Part shown: in pieces, positions 17,437 to 26,320 of the stretch | How the letters are laid out: each line of letters begins with the position of its first letter | Position numbering within the stretch: position 1 is the stretch's first letter | The notes under the pieces: generated by a model | What the model was told of the DNA's origin: nothing | The model's input: the letters and a program-made list of their open reading frames with translations, nothing else | Database searches by the model: none | Assembly (NCBI GenBank): GCA_945861565.1 | Contig: CAMAUY010000016.1 | Coordinates: forward strand, 1 to 64,000 | From: Akkermansia muciniphila | GTDB lineage: Bacteria > Verrucomicrobiota > Verrucomicrobiia > Limisphaerales > UBA9464 | Direction: 5' to 3' | Length of the DNA stretch: 64,000 nucleotides | Translations under genes and position numbers: made by a program

Positions 17437-20091
17437 CTAGTTTTTCGTCATGTACTTGTCAAGTTGCTTCAGGGTCTCGTCGAGGCAGTACTTGATGTAA
17501 TAGTCCGGTTTATTGGGATCCGTCTCCTTATCGAGCGCCATCAGGGCGATATCCCCGGCCTCGCGGGTGGTGAAAAAGCTGCAAGCCCGAACCGCCTCCA
17601 GACGGACGCGGGGATGGGAATCAACGACCTGCACCTTGAGGAGTGAAAGGGGATCCTTGACCCGATCACGCCAGTAGCAAAGCACCCGGGTGGCGGCCGC
17701 CCGAGCGCGGTGGTCGGGCGATCGGAGCATCTGCTTGAGCAGAGATTCGTCGACGACGTTCTGCCATTGATGAACCCAGAGGGCTTCGAGCTTGTGGTGC
17801 TCGTAGGCGGGATCCTTGCGGTCGAGTGACGCCATCCATTCCTGGGTCGCTGCGATCACTTTCGCGCTGTCGTGTTTGCCCAGCTCAATTTTGGCACGCG
17901 TCCGGACATCATCCTCGGGCGTTTTGAGGACCTCAAGCAGTGCGTCGACGGATTGGCCATCGATCTTCACAGGCGGGAGCAAGGGGCGGCCTTCGTAAGT
18001 CATCCGGTAGATGCGGCCATGCTGCTTGTCGCGATTAGGGTCGCGGATGTGATGTTGCATGTGACCGATGAGCGGCTTGGCCCAGTCGCAGAAGTAAAGG
18101 GAGCCGTCGGGTGCCACCCCCAGGGCGATGGGGCGAAAGTTGGGGTCGTCCGACTTGACGAGGTCGTCGGGAATTGTTTCGCCGGTGAGGCCGGAACCGC
18201 TCTCGCTGACCTTCACGCGGAATATTCCCTGAAACCCAATGACGTTGACGTTGAGGAAATTGTTTTGAAATTCCTCCGGGAAATGACGACTGGAAAGAAT
18301 GGCGGTGGCCGGGCACGGACGGGACGGGCGTTTCCAAAACTGCTGCATCCCTTTATGCTTGCCGGACTCCAAATAACCGCTGAACGCCGGGGCGAAGAAG
18401 TTCTCATTGCCGGTCGCATCGGTGATGATGTCATTGCCCCAGTGGTCGAAAACGCGCCCGTGCGGATTGGCGAAACCATACGGAACGTACCGTTCAAACT
18501 TTCCGGTGACCGGTTCAAATCGATAGATGCAACCGTCTGAATTGCGGACCGGCCCGATCGCGGTTTCGACTTGCGTGCGATGAAACACACCATCGCTCAG
18601 GTAGGTGGCCCCGCCGGGATCGAGCACCATGGCGTTGGCGGTATGATGAGAATCTGCAGAATCCATCCCCATCAGAACTCGTTCCTTCCAATCCGCCTTG
18701 CCGTCGCCGTCGGTGTCACGCACAAACCACAGATCCGGGGCCTGCATCACGAGGACCCCGTCCTTGTAAAACTGAAATCCGGTCGGGCAGTTCAGCCCAT
18801 CCAAGAAAACGGTCATCGTGTCCGCCTTTCCGGTACCCTTACGGTCCTCAAAGATGAGTAACTTGTCCTTCACGGTGTCGGTCGGGCGAAGCTCCGGATA
18901 GCTCGGCCATACAGCGACCCAGAGTCGGCCCTTGGTATCGAAAGCCATCTGCACGGGGCTGGCGAGTTCAGGAAACTGTTCCTCGCTTGCGAACAGGGTC
19001 ACCTTGCACCCCTTCGGCACGGTCATGTGTTGGATCGCCTCTTCACCGCTAAGGAACGGTTTGATGTCAGGCTTGTTGGATTGCAGCTTTTCGACGGCCG
19101 GCAGATTCGAATCATCGACCTTCCGGTCGCCGCCCTTGGCGACTGCCCAGACTCGGAGGTCGCGATTCGCGGTCTTCACGTCCCGCTGGGACATCTCCTG
19201 CTGCATCACGTCGAAGTTGGAAATTTTTTCCGAATCCTTTCCCGCCTTCGGGAACGTCAGCTTGGAACGGCCTCCGTAGACGTTATAGCCATCAACGGTT
19301 CGGTGCCTCGCATGCCATTCCGCATTCTTGTCATTCACCGCGGAACGAAGTTTTTCAACGTTTCCCAGCGGACGGGTTGGACCGAACAGATCGCGGAGAA
19401 TTTCGGGAGCGAATGCCTTGTTCCCGGCCTCGGTGAGCATAAAGGTGTTGAAGGTCAGCGACTGTCCCGGCCGGGCCATCGGTGCGTAGAGGCGCTGAGA
19501 GATGGCGAACAAATCGACCATTGGCACCCCATTCGCGCCGGAAATTTCCGCCATGGCGGTCGTGTACTTTCTCAGATTGGCATTGTTTGCCGCCGGATCC
19601 GGCTGGTTCGGGTCGTTGATTTTTTCGTTGGCGATCGGACTGAAGAGGACCAACCGCGGTGAACCCTTTCCACTGTAGTCGCCGGCCCGGATGTCCTTGA
19701 TGAACGCGTCGAGGTCGGTCTTGAACTTCGCCAATCCGGCGTCGCCTTTGAACGATTCGTTGAAGCCGTAAAACGCGAAAACTACGTCGGCCTGCACCTT
19801 TTTCAACCATTCATCCCGTGAACCAAAATTCTCGGAGCGATGCCAGGTGGCGACCTCATCCGCGGTGACGGCCAGATTGCGGAAGACGAGGTCCTGTTCG
19901 GGAAAGCTCGCCACGACGAGGGTCTCGAGCCATCCATCGTGCTGCATGCGGTCGGCCGTCGAATTCCCGATCAGGGCGATGTGATCGCCCTTCTTGAGGG
20001 TCAGTTTGGGGGAGACGTCGGCCGCGGAAAGGGTCGAGCAAACACTCCAGAAGGCTAGACTGAGAAGGAGTCCACTGATTCGATAATGCAT
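17437..20091 (-). CDS. SGNH-hydrolase / PVC-type dehydrogenase-like fusion without heme
   Basis: An 884-residue exported protein (MHYRISGLLLSLAFWSVCST). Residues about 30-240 form an SGNH/GDSL-type domain with block I as IGNSTADRMQHDGWLE (GNS rather than GDS) and a FYGFNESF segment. About 345-690 is the beta-propeller of Pirellula/Verrucomicrobium membrane-bound dehydrogenase-like proteins: GCKVTLFASEEQFPELASP, DSADSHHTANAMVLDPGG, YGFANPHGRVFDHWGNDIIT, LGVAPDGSLYFCDWAKPLIG. A HEAT-like tail follows. Most family members end in a CxxCH cytochrome domain; this one does not, and the downstream gene supplies cupredoxin plus cytochrome c. The substrate is unknown, probably a carbohydrate or its ester. 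Confidence 0.85.
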   Translation of the reverse strand: MHYRISGLLLSLAFWSVCSTLSAADVSPKLTLKKGDHIALIGNSTADRMQHDGWLETLVVASFPEQDLVFRNLAVTADEVATWHRSENFGSRDEWLKKVQADVVFAFYGFNESFKGDAGLAKFKTDLDAFIKDIRAGDYSGKGSPRLVLFSPIANEKINDPNQPDPAANNANLRKYTTAMAEISGANGVPMVDLFAISQRLYAPMARPGQSLTFNTFMLTEAGNKAFAPEILRDLFGPTRPLGNVEKLRSAVNDKNAEWHARHRTVDGYNVYGGRSKLTFPKAGKDSEKISNFDVMQQEMSQRDVKTANRDLRVWAVAKGGDRKVDDSNLPAVEKLQSNKPDIKPFLSGEEAIQHMTVPKGCKVTLFASEEQFPELASPVQMAFDTKGRLWVAVWPSYPELRPTDTVKDKLLIFEDRKGTGKADTMTVFLDGLNCPTGFQFYKDGVLVMQAPDLWFVRDTDGDGKADWKERVLMGMDSADSHHTANAMVLDPGGATYLSDGVFHRTQVETAIGPVRNSDGCIYRFEPVTGKFERYVPYGFANPHGRVFDHWGNDIITDATGNENFFAPAFSGYLESGKHKGMQQFWKRPSRPCPATAILSSRHFPEEFQNNFLNVNVIGFQGIFRVKVSESGSGLTGETIPDDLVKSDDPNFRPIALGVAPDGSLYFCDWAKPLIGHMQHHIRDPNRDKQHGRIYRMTYEGRPLLPPVKIDGQSVDALLEVLKTPEDDVRTRAKIELGKHDSAKVIAATQEWMASLDRKDPAYEHHKLEALWVHQWQNVVDESLLKQMLRSPDHRARAAATRVLCYWRDRVKDPLSLLKVQVVDSHPRVRLEAVRACSFFTTREAGDIALMALDKETDPNKPDYYIKYCLDETLKQLDKYMTKN

Positions 20092-20260
20092 ATCCAGTTG
20101 ATGTAAATTTGCTTTTTGGACGCGGCGGGACAAACGGAAATTCGAGCATTGCGCCGGGTAGAAATTGCACTGTGACGGTCTTCCAAATCTACCCCGTCCG
20201 TCAAGCGTGGCCTGCCCGGCGGCAGCAGTTCAATTCGAACTCAACTTGAAAACCGGAGTT

Positions 20261-20331
20261 GAACCGCAGATGGACACCGATTCACGCAGATTGGGAAGGG
20301 TTGGTATCGTGTCCGCGTTTATCCGCGGTTC
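20261..20331 (+). repeat. Dispersed hairpin element family 1, copy B (short)
   Basis: A 71-bp imperfect palindrome beginning GAACCGCAGAT and ending ATCCGCGGTTC, with inner arms of the CACGCAGATT and TGTCCGCGTTTAT type. It has a different, shorter loop than copies A and C. It fills part of the 296-bp gap between radC and the dehydrogenase-like operon, where it may also lie in the promoter region. Confidence 0.75.
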
Positions 20332-20387
20332 CATTGAACGGTTCCATGTTTAGTTCATGATCAAAACTACCGGACCGGCCGCCGCAG

Positions 20388-21098
20388 CTACTCGGCCGGA
20401 ACAACCCCCATCTGACGAAGCGAAATCCAGCCGTCCGGGAAGGATTCACTCCGACGCCCAATGATGACATGGTCCACGACGGGTATTCTCAGGAGCTGCC
20501 CCGCCCGCACCAGGTCCCGGGTGGCCCGCGTATCGGCTTCACTGGGCACCGGATCCCCGCTCGGATGATTGTGAACCAAAACAATCGAATGGGCATTGGC
20601 CGCAATGGCGGGCCGGAAGACTTCCCGTGCATGGACCAAAATCTGATCGAGAAGTCCCGCCGCGACGGTTTCCACCCGGATCAACTTGCGGCGAGAGTTC
20701 AACAAGAGGACCTTCAGGTGCTCGGTTTCATAGGTGATCATCTCATCGCGCATTACCGCAACGATGGCCTCGGGACGCTCCATCAGCGGCAAATCCCGGC
20801 GAAGATCGTCTGCCATCCGACGGGCCAGAGTGAAGGCAGCCTTCAGAGCAATGGCCTTATCGCGACCCACGCCACGCACTCTCAATTGTTCCAGGGGGGC
20901 CCGGGCCAGACCGTCGAGAGTCCCGAAGTGTTGCAGCAACTGCTCACCGACCTGCACCGCCGACGCCCCTTGGACGCCGGTCCGCAAGAGGATCGCCAGC
21001 AATTCAGCATTCCGCAGAGACTCTGCGCCCTGCTCGGCGAGGCGTTCCCGCGGACGTTCCCTAACGGCCAGGTCTTGGATTCGGATCGGGTCGATCAT
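20388..21098 (-). CDS. radC: RadC-family JAB/MPN-domain protein
   Basis: A 236-residue protein from the start MIDPIRIQDLAVRERPRERL. N-terminal helix-hairpin-helix sequence (LDGLARAPLEQLRVRGVGRD) is followed by the MPN domain with the complete JAMM-type metal motif HNHPSGDPVPSEAD and a trailing VVDHVIIGRRSESF. Despite its name, the family's biochemical role is unsettled. It is isolated here, not in a mobile or defence island. An in-frame extension to 21227 has no family similarity. Confidence 0.92.
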   Translation of the reverse strand: MIDPIRIQDLAVRERPRERLAEQGAESLRNAELLAILLRTGVQGASAVQVGEQLLQHFGTLDGLARAPLEQLRVRGVGRDKAIALKAAFTLARRMADDLRRDLPLMERPEAIVAVMRDEMITYETEHLKVLLLNSRRKLIRVETVAAGLLDQILVHAREVFRPAIAANAHSIVLVHNHPSGDPVPSEADTRATRDLVRAGQLLRIPVVDHVIIGRRSESFPDGWISLRQMGVVPAE

Positions 21099-21322
21099 AG
21101 TCAGCGGAGAAAGACCCTTCGGCAGGCGGCGATTTCGATTCCCGTTGCGGGCGCATGGACACGCTTGCAATCCGCTGCGGATGAAAATTCGAAGGGCCAT
21201 GACCTTCGGAGTCCCCCGCGAGATCAAGGAAACGGCCTATCGCTCAGGGCAAACGAACGTCGAAACTCGTGTTTCGAATTTGCCAGAGTGCTGAACTCCC
21301 GCTCTCTTTCCCGCATCATTCC

Positions 21323-22135
21323 ATGAAGAAACTAATCCTCCTCGGCCTATCGGCCGTCATCCTGCTCTCCGGGGTTTCCGCCGGTGAACTGATCGATCAG
21401 CTTGCCATCCAGACTTGGACCCTGCGCAACATGAAGTTCGACGAAGTGATCGTCTTCGCAAAAAAGCATGGAATTCAGGAGCTCCAGTTGATCCCGAACC
21501 ACATCGACTACAAGAGGGAGTCCAAGGAGGAGATGGTCGCCAAGAAAGAGAAACTCGCAGCGAATGGCCTGCATGCCTATACCTACGGAGTTGCGGGGAC
21601 ATCGATCGACAAGGCAGAAAACCGCCGCCTCTTTGAATTTTGCAAGTTCATGGGATTCGGCGTCATCGTGGTGGAGCCGAACGATTTCCGGATCTGGGAT
21701 GACCTGGAGGCTCTGGCGAAAGAGTTCGACATCAAAGTCGCCGTGCACAATCACGGTATCAAGTCACTCTACGGAAACCCGGCCATCGTGAAGCAAATCA
21801 TCCAGCATCGAGACCGTCGGATCGGCGTCTGCATGGACATCGGCTGGGTTACCGGTGCCGGTTTCGACGCGGCCAAGATCTACAAAGAGTACGATGGCAG
21901 AGTTTTTGATCTGCACTTAAAGGATAAGCGCATCGAGAAAACCCAGGGAGACGATATCTCCTTCGACACCCACATCGGGGAGGGGAAGGCCAATCTCAAA
22001 GGGCTATTTGCGGAGCTAAAAAAGAGCAACTACGCCGGAAAACTGGCGATTGAAACGGATAGTCAAGAGTTTGCAATGAGCCCGGACGCCTTTGTCGCGA
22101 AGGCGAAGGAATATGTGGCGGCTCAGGGGAAATGA
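21323..22135 (+). CDS. Exported sugar phosphate isomerase/epimerase-like TIM barrel
   Basis: A 270-residue protein from ATG 21323 (MKKLILLGLSAVILLSGVSA), with a clear signal peptide, then a xylose-isomerase-like TIM barrel: AIQTWTLRNMKFDEVIVFAK, KVAVHNHGIKSLYG, RRIGVCMDIGWVTGAG, DLHLKDKR and LAIETDSQEF. His, Glu and Asp residues at the expected strand ends (VHNHG, CMDIGW, HLKD, IETD) suggest a bound divalent metal. Periplasmic members are abundant in Verrucomicrobia and Planctomycetes and act on sugars or inositols of unknown identity. Single gene, divergent from radC. Confidence 0.85.
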   Translation: MKKLILLGLSAVILLSGVSAGELIDQLAIQTWTLRNMKFDEVIVFAKKHGIQELQLIPNHIDYKRESKEEMVAKKEKLAANGLHAYTYGVAGTSIDKAENRRLFEFCKFMGFGVIVVEPNDFRIWDDLEALAKEFDIKVAVHNHGIKSLYGNPAIVKQIIQHRDRRIGVCMDIGWVTGAGFDAAKIYKEYDGRVFDLHLKDKRIEKTQGDDISFDTHIGEGKANLKGLFAELKKSNYAGKLAIETDSQEFAMSPDAFVAKAKEYVAAQGK

Positions 22136-22188
22136 CCCGTTCCGCCCCCTAAGAATGCTGCTGGACGAGGGGGCAGACTTACTCCGTG

Positions 22189-22420
22189 TGGTTCCAAACT
22201 CCGGTTTATTGGATTACTGGAATATCCAGGCAGAGGGCCTGATCAAAACGTCTCCGGACAACCTTCGAGTCGAAACGCAAAGTGCCGGGGGGGGGGGGAA
22301 GAACCGCGGATTCACACGGATGGACGCGGATAAGAGGAAGCCGTTGCCCCTCACTTTGATCACTTTCTGAGTGAGCGCCTGGAATCAGCGTTTATCGGCG
22401 TTCATCCGCGGTTCCAAACT
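22189..22420 (+). repeat. Dispersed hairpin element family 1, copy C plus remnant tail
   Basis: Core 22301-22414 (114 bp, GAACCGCGGATT to CATCCGCGGTTC) matches the minus strand of copy A closely over its whole length, including the loop. It is preceded by a G12 run (8 in copies A and D) and a CGAAACGCAAAGTGCC leader. The stretch at 22189-22250 matches the tail that in copy A lies beyond the other end of the hairpin, so this locus looks like the tail of one lost copy followed by a whole one. The 325-bp gap between genes is almost all repeat. Confidence 0.85.
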
Positions 22421-22460
22421 TGACTTGTCAGACATCCGAAAAACTCTACGCTCACCCTCC

Positions 22461-22616
22461 ATGAATTTGATTAAGCCGATGCTGGTTTACCTGGTTTTCG
22501 GAGTGCTCCTTGGGATCGGCACGGCAAAAGCCATGACCGGTGCCCCGTTGATTCTTCTGGTGGGCTTTGCCATTTACGCGGGTCTGTTCATCAAGTACGG
22601 ATGCCTTGGACACTGA
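22461..22616 (+). CDS. 51-residue hydrophobic membrane protein
   Basis: Starts MNLIKPMLVYLVFGVLLGIG and ends LFIKYGCLGH, with two predicted membrane helices separated by AMTGAP. It has a clean ATG, a stop in frame and a composition typical of real small membrane proteins. Function is unknown. It begins 47 bp after hairpin element copy C, which probably lies in its leader or promoter region. An open extension upstream to 22371 is only the translated repeat. Confidence 0.65.
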   Translation: MNLIKPMLVYLVFGVLLGIGTAKAMTGAPLILLVGFAIYAGLFIKYGCLGH

Positions 22617-22694
22617 GAGATTCCCCAACAAATCTCGATAGCCCCGGGGCGGGCAGATCGACCCAGCCTCCGCAAGGCTGTTTGAGTTCCCGTT

Positions 22695-23615
22695 TCAAAA
22701 ACGGAGCCGGATGCCGCCGGTCACGAACTGGCCATCCCCGAGATCCGTTTCCAGTCGCGACGTATCCCCATTTTTAATCTCCAATTCCTGCCGGAACAGA
22801 TAGCCTCCGGCGAGGAAGACCCAGAGTCCTGCGGGTCCGACTTTAGCAAACTGGTACTCCGCCCCAAGCCCTCCCCGCCAGCTCTTGTAGTTCAATCTTC
22901 GATTGTCGCCAGTCGCCGGATCAGCAACGCTCCATCCAGCGCCTCCCGGGCCCGCGAAGGCGCTGAAAAGCCAGGTGGGAGTGGGAGCGTATGAAACGGT
23001 CGCACGCGGGAATGTCAGGCCCACATTCCAATGCGGATCGGGCTTCCAGATCACGCCTAGCGCCGGAAGAAGTTGATCCTCGCCAAGATCCCGCGAGTAG
23101 TAAACGCCAAAGGCGGTGCTGAACTGGGGCGTGAACTGATAACTTCCCAAGGCCAGCACCGTCACGGCAAACGCATCGCCATCGACATGCTCGAAATCCG
23201 TGAACAAGCCCGGCTCCACACGGCCCCATGCCTTCCAGCGATCATTAAAGGAGTGCCAGAAATCAATCGGCAGTTGCAGACGATAAAGGTCGAGCGAATC
23301 GCCGAGGGTCGGACTGCGCTCGAAATCCAGCTGGTTCCAGCGCAATTGGACGCCTGCCGTTAGTCGTGAACGCTCGTTGCTGTAAACAGGTACGAGCGAT
23401 TTGAATCCGGCTTCCTGCACCTGCACAGTCGCCCCCGCGACCGATTCGAGATCCGTCCGCGTGCTCCACAGATAGTAGGCCTCACCCGCGGCAAAGTTCG
23501 GGATGAACCGCTCCACGGTCGGCTCCTCCGCCGCAGTCACCGCCCAAGGAAGCCCCAGAACGGTATGCAATAGCATCACCCAGACCCACTTCGAGGTCGT
23601 CGAATTGAAAATCAT
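22695..23615 (-). CDS. DUF6268-family outer membrane beta-barrel protein
   Basis: From the start MIFNSTTSKWVWVMLLHTVL the protein is 306 residues with a signal peptide and alternating amphipathic beta strands: AGVQLRWNQLDFERSPTLG, WGRVEPGLFTDFEHVDGDAF, FSTAFGVYYSRDLGEDQLLP, NVGLTFPRATVSYAPTPTWL. It ends in a terminal strand with final Phe (FVTGGIRLRF), the usual signal for outer-membrane barrel insertion. Members are of unknown function, possibly channels. It is divergent from tex; in-frame sequence upstream to 23741 overlaps the tex leader and is not counted. Confidence 0.82.
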   Translation of the reverse strand: MIFNSTTSKWVWVMLLHTVLGLPWAVTAAEEPTVERFIPNFAAGEAYYLWSTRTDLESVAGATVQVQEAGFKSLVPVYSNERSRLTAGVQLRWNQLDFERSPTLGDSLDLYRLQLPIDFWHSFNDRWKAWGRVEPGLFTDFEHVDGDAFAVTVLALGSYQFTPQFSTAFGVYYSRDLGEDQLLPALGVIWKPDPHWNVGLTFPRATVSYAPTPTWLFSAFAGPGGAGWSVADPATGDNRRLNYKSWRGGLGAEYQFAKVGPAGLWVFLAGGYLFRQELEIKNGDTSRLETDLGDGQFVTGGIRLRF

Positions 23616-23757
23616 GTCAGGCGGGAGGGTCGCTGACGCTGCGATTCGGGCAAGGCGTGATTCAGCCTGCAGCCACGGCGGAAAAAAAAGAGCCCTCAGG
23701 ATGATTTCGTGTTGCGTCGCGTCGCCTTCGGCGGCATCCACCCCGCTTTACGATTTC

Positions 23758-26052
23758 ATGAACGAATCCTACGTCGCGAAGATTGCCTCGGAGTTGAAGA
23801 TCCATGCCCGGCAGGTTGCCGCCACCGCCAAGCTGTTTGCGGACGGTGCTACCGTCCCGTTCATCGCTCGTTACCGGAAGGAAGTGACCGGCACGCTGGA
23901 TGAGGTAACGATCACCTCGATTCGTGATCGGATACTGCAACTCACCGAACTGGATGAGCGCAAAGCGTCGATCGTAAAATCGCTGGAGGAACGAAGTCTG
24001 CTTACCGACGGGCTGAAGGACGCCATTGCCGGGGCCGGGACGATGACCGCTCTGGAGGATCTGTACGCGCCATATCGCCCGAAACGCCGCACCCGAGCCA
24101 CCCTCGCGAGGGAAGCCGGTCTGGAGCCGCTGGCGACCCTTATTTTCCAGCAGCAGGAAACCGTGGATCCTCTCAAGGAATCCGCCGCATACATCAATGC
24201 CGAGAAGCTCGTGATCGATGCCAACGCGGCGCTGTCGGGTGCCCGGGACATCATTGCGGAATGGATCAACGACGATCCAGTCGCCCGCGCAAAGCTCCGC
24301 CAACTCTTTTGGGATACCGCCACCGTCCGATCGAAACTGCTGACCGGTAAGGAAATCGAGGGTGCGAAGTTTAAGGACTACTTTGACTGGACTGAGCCGG
24401 TTAAAACCATCCCCAGTCACCGCTTGTTGGCCATCCGTCGCGGCGAAACCGAGGGCTTCCTGATGGTCCGTATCACGCCGCCCGAAGCGGATGCGGTCCT
24501 GGCGCTGGAGGGGCTCTTCGTCAAAGCGCCTGGCAAGCCCGGCGGCGAACAAATCCGACTTGCTGCACAGGACTGTTACAAGCGTTTGCTCGGCTTCGGC
24601 ATCGAGGTCGAAATCCGGATCGAGTCCAAGAAAAAGGCGGACGCCGAAGCCATCCGAGTCTTCGCGGAAAATCTGCGGGAGCTGCTGCTGGCGCCGGCTC
24701 TTGGCCAGAAAAACGTCCTGGCAATCGACCCCGGATTCCGCACCGGCTGCAAGGTTGTATGCCTCGACCGCCAGGGAAAATTACAACACCACGACGTGAT
24801 TTATCCGACCGCCGCCGGTGCGTCGCAGGTGCGTGAGGCGGCAGAGGTTATTCTGGCGCTGATAAAAAAGTATCACATCGAGGCCATCGCCATCGGCAAT
24901 GGCACGGCCGGGCGCGAGACGGAGACCTTCATCAAGCGGCTCAAGCTTCCGTCCGCTGTCACGGTCGTCATGGTCAACGAGAGCGGTGCCTCGATCTATT
25001 CGGCCAGCGAGGTGGCCCGCGAGGAATTTCCCACGGAGGATCTAACCGTTCGGGGCTCGATCAGCATCGGACGGCGTCTGATGGATCCCCTCGCCGAATT
25101 GGTGAAGCTCGATCCCAAGAGCATCGGCGTCGGGCAATATCAGCACGACGTAGAGCCGCACGCACTCAAGCGCAGCCTGGATGACGTGGTCGTCTCCTGC
25201 GTCAACGGCGTGGGTGTGGAGCTCAATACGGCCAGCAAACAGCTGCTGAGCTATGTCTCCGGCCTGGGTCCCTCCCTGGCCGCGAATATCGTTGCTCACC
25301 GCAACGAGAACGGCCCATTCCAGTCGCGCAGCCAGCTGCTAAAGGTGACACGCCTCGGGCCAAAAGCGTTCGAACAGGCCGCCGGTTTTCTGCGAATCCG
25401 CGACGGCGAACATCCGCTCGATGCGAGTGCCGTCCATCCGGAACGTTACCCCCTGATCGATACGATGGCCCGCGACATCGGTTGCACGGTCAGGGACTTG
25501 CTCAAAGATTCGGCGGCCCGGCAGAAGCTGAAGTTGGAGAAATACGTTCGTGACGGCGTCGGTTTGCCTACGCTTCAGGACATCGTGCAGGAATTGGCCA
25601 AGCCCGGGCGCGATCCGAGGGAGACGTTCGAAGTCTTTAACTTCCAGGCCGGGGTGGAAAAGATGGAGGACCTCAAGCCCGGCATGAAGCTCCCAGGCAT
25701 CGTCACGAACGTGACCGCCTTCGGGGCCTTCGTGGACATCGGCGTGCATCAAGACGGTCTCGTCCACGTCAGCCAACTCGCCGACCGATTCGTGAAGGAC
25801 GTGGCAGAGGTGGTTAAGGTTTCGCAAAAGGTGATGGTTACCGTTACCGAAGTCGACCTGCCGCGAAAGCGCATCGCGCTCTCGATGAAGGCGAATCCGG
25901 AGATCGGTGTGGCCAAGGACCCGCGGAGTTCCCCGGGAACACCCCGGCCGGCGGGTGGCAAACCGCCGTTCGCACCGAAACCGAGGTTGAGTGACAGTGG
26001 CGGTCTGGGATCCCTGGCAGATGCCTTCGACCGATCCATGAAGAAGCTGTGA
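23758..26052 (+). CDS. tex: Tex-family RNA-binding transcription accessory protein
   Basis: A 764-residue protein from ATG 23758 (MNESYVAKIASELKIHARQV), the usual Tex start. Order of domains: helical N-terminus with PFIARYRKEVTGTLDE, YqgF/RNase H-like domain (NVLAIDPGFRTGCKVVCLD), helix-hairpin-helix (LLSYVSGLGPSLAANIVAHR) and a C-terminal S1 domain (GIVTNVTAFGAFVDIGVHQD). It binds nucleic acid and affects transcription and stress tolerance; the exact role is still debated. The tail after S1 is Pro/Lys-rich. Single gene. Confidence 0.95.
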   Translation: MNESYVAKIASELKIHARQVAATAKLFADGATVPFIARYRKEVTGTLDEVTITSIRDRILQLTELDERKASIVKSLEERSLLTDGLKDAIAGAGTMTALEDLYAPYRPKRRTRATLAREAGLEPLATLIFQQQETVDPLKESAAYINAEKLVIDANAALSGARDIIAEWINDDPVARAKLRQLFWDTATVRSKLLTGKEIEGAKFKDYFDWTEPVKTIPSHRLLAIRRGETEGFLMVRITPPEADAVLALEGLFVKAPGKPGGEQIRLAAQDCYKRLLGFGIEVEIRIESKKKADAEAIRVFAENLRELLLAPALGQKNVLAIDPGFRTGCKVVCLDRQGKLQHHDVIYPTAAGASQVREAAEVILALIKKYHIEAIAIGNGTAGRETETFIKRLKLPSAVTVVMVNESGASIYSASEVAREEFPTEDLTVRGSISIGRRLMDPLAELVKLDPKSIGVGQYQHDVEPHALKRSLDDVVVSCVNGVGVELNTASKQLLSYVSGLGPSLAANIVAHRNENGPFQSRSQLLKVTRLGPKAFEQAAGFLRIRDGEHPLDASAVHPERYPLIDTMARDIGCTVRDLLKDSAARQKLKLEKYVRDGVGLPTLQDIVQELAKPGRDPRETFEVFNFQAGVEKMEDLKPGMKLPGIVTNVTAFGAFVDIGVHQDGLVHVSQLADRFVKDVAEVVKVSQKVMVTVTEVDLPRKRIALSMKANPEIGVAKDPRSSPGTPRPAGGKPPFAPKPRLSDSGGLGSLADAFDRSMKKL

Positions 26053-26320
26053 ACGGCGTGATCCCTCACCGACAGTCCGGCCTGGAGAGCGAAAACCTCC
26101 AAAAATGGACTCCCTTGTGATCAAGAACCGCTGCTAGCGGCACGCTGCCGCACGCCAGGGCGGCCGGCCGGTCGCCCTCACGGGTTCCGGGGAGAAGCCA
26201 AAGATGTCCCGACAGGCTTTGTGACATTTCCATGGCTATTCGATCGAAGATGCATGGCGGTACGCAGCATCAAAAAGTTGGCCGGATATTTGCTCTAATT
26301 CTCTCGGAAAGAGAAAAGCC
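26053..26320. promoter_or_regulatory. Upstream region of the sigma factor gene
   Basis: Some 270 bases between tex and the sigma gene with no supportable gene, terminator or repeat. The AAAGAGAAAAG just before the ATG at 26321 is a plausible purine-rich ribosome binding site. Confidence 0.35.

Noticed and set aside
20388..21098. RadC as a marker of a defence or mobile island
   Set aside because: No toxin, antirestriction, integrase or phage gene nearby; it looks like the chromosomal housekeeping copy.
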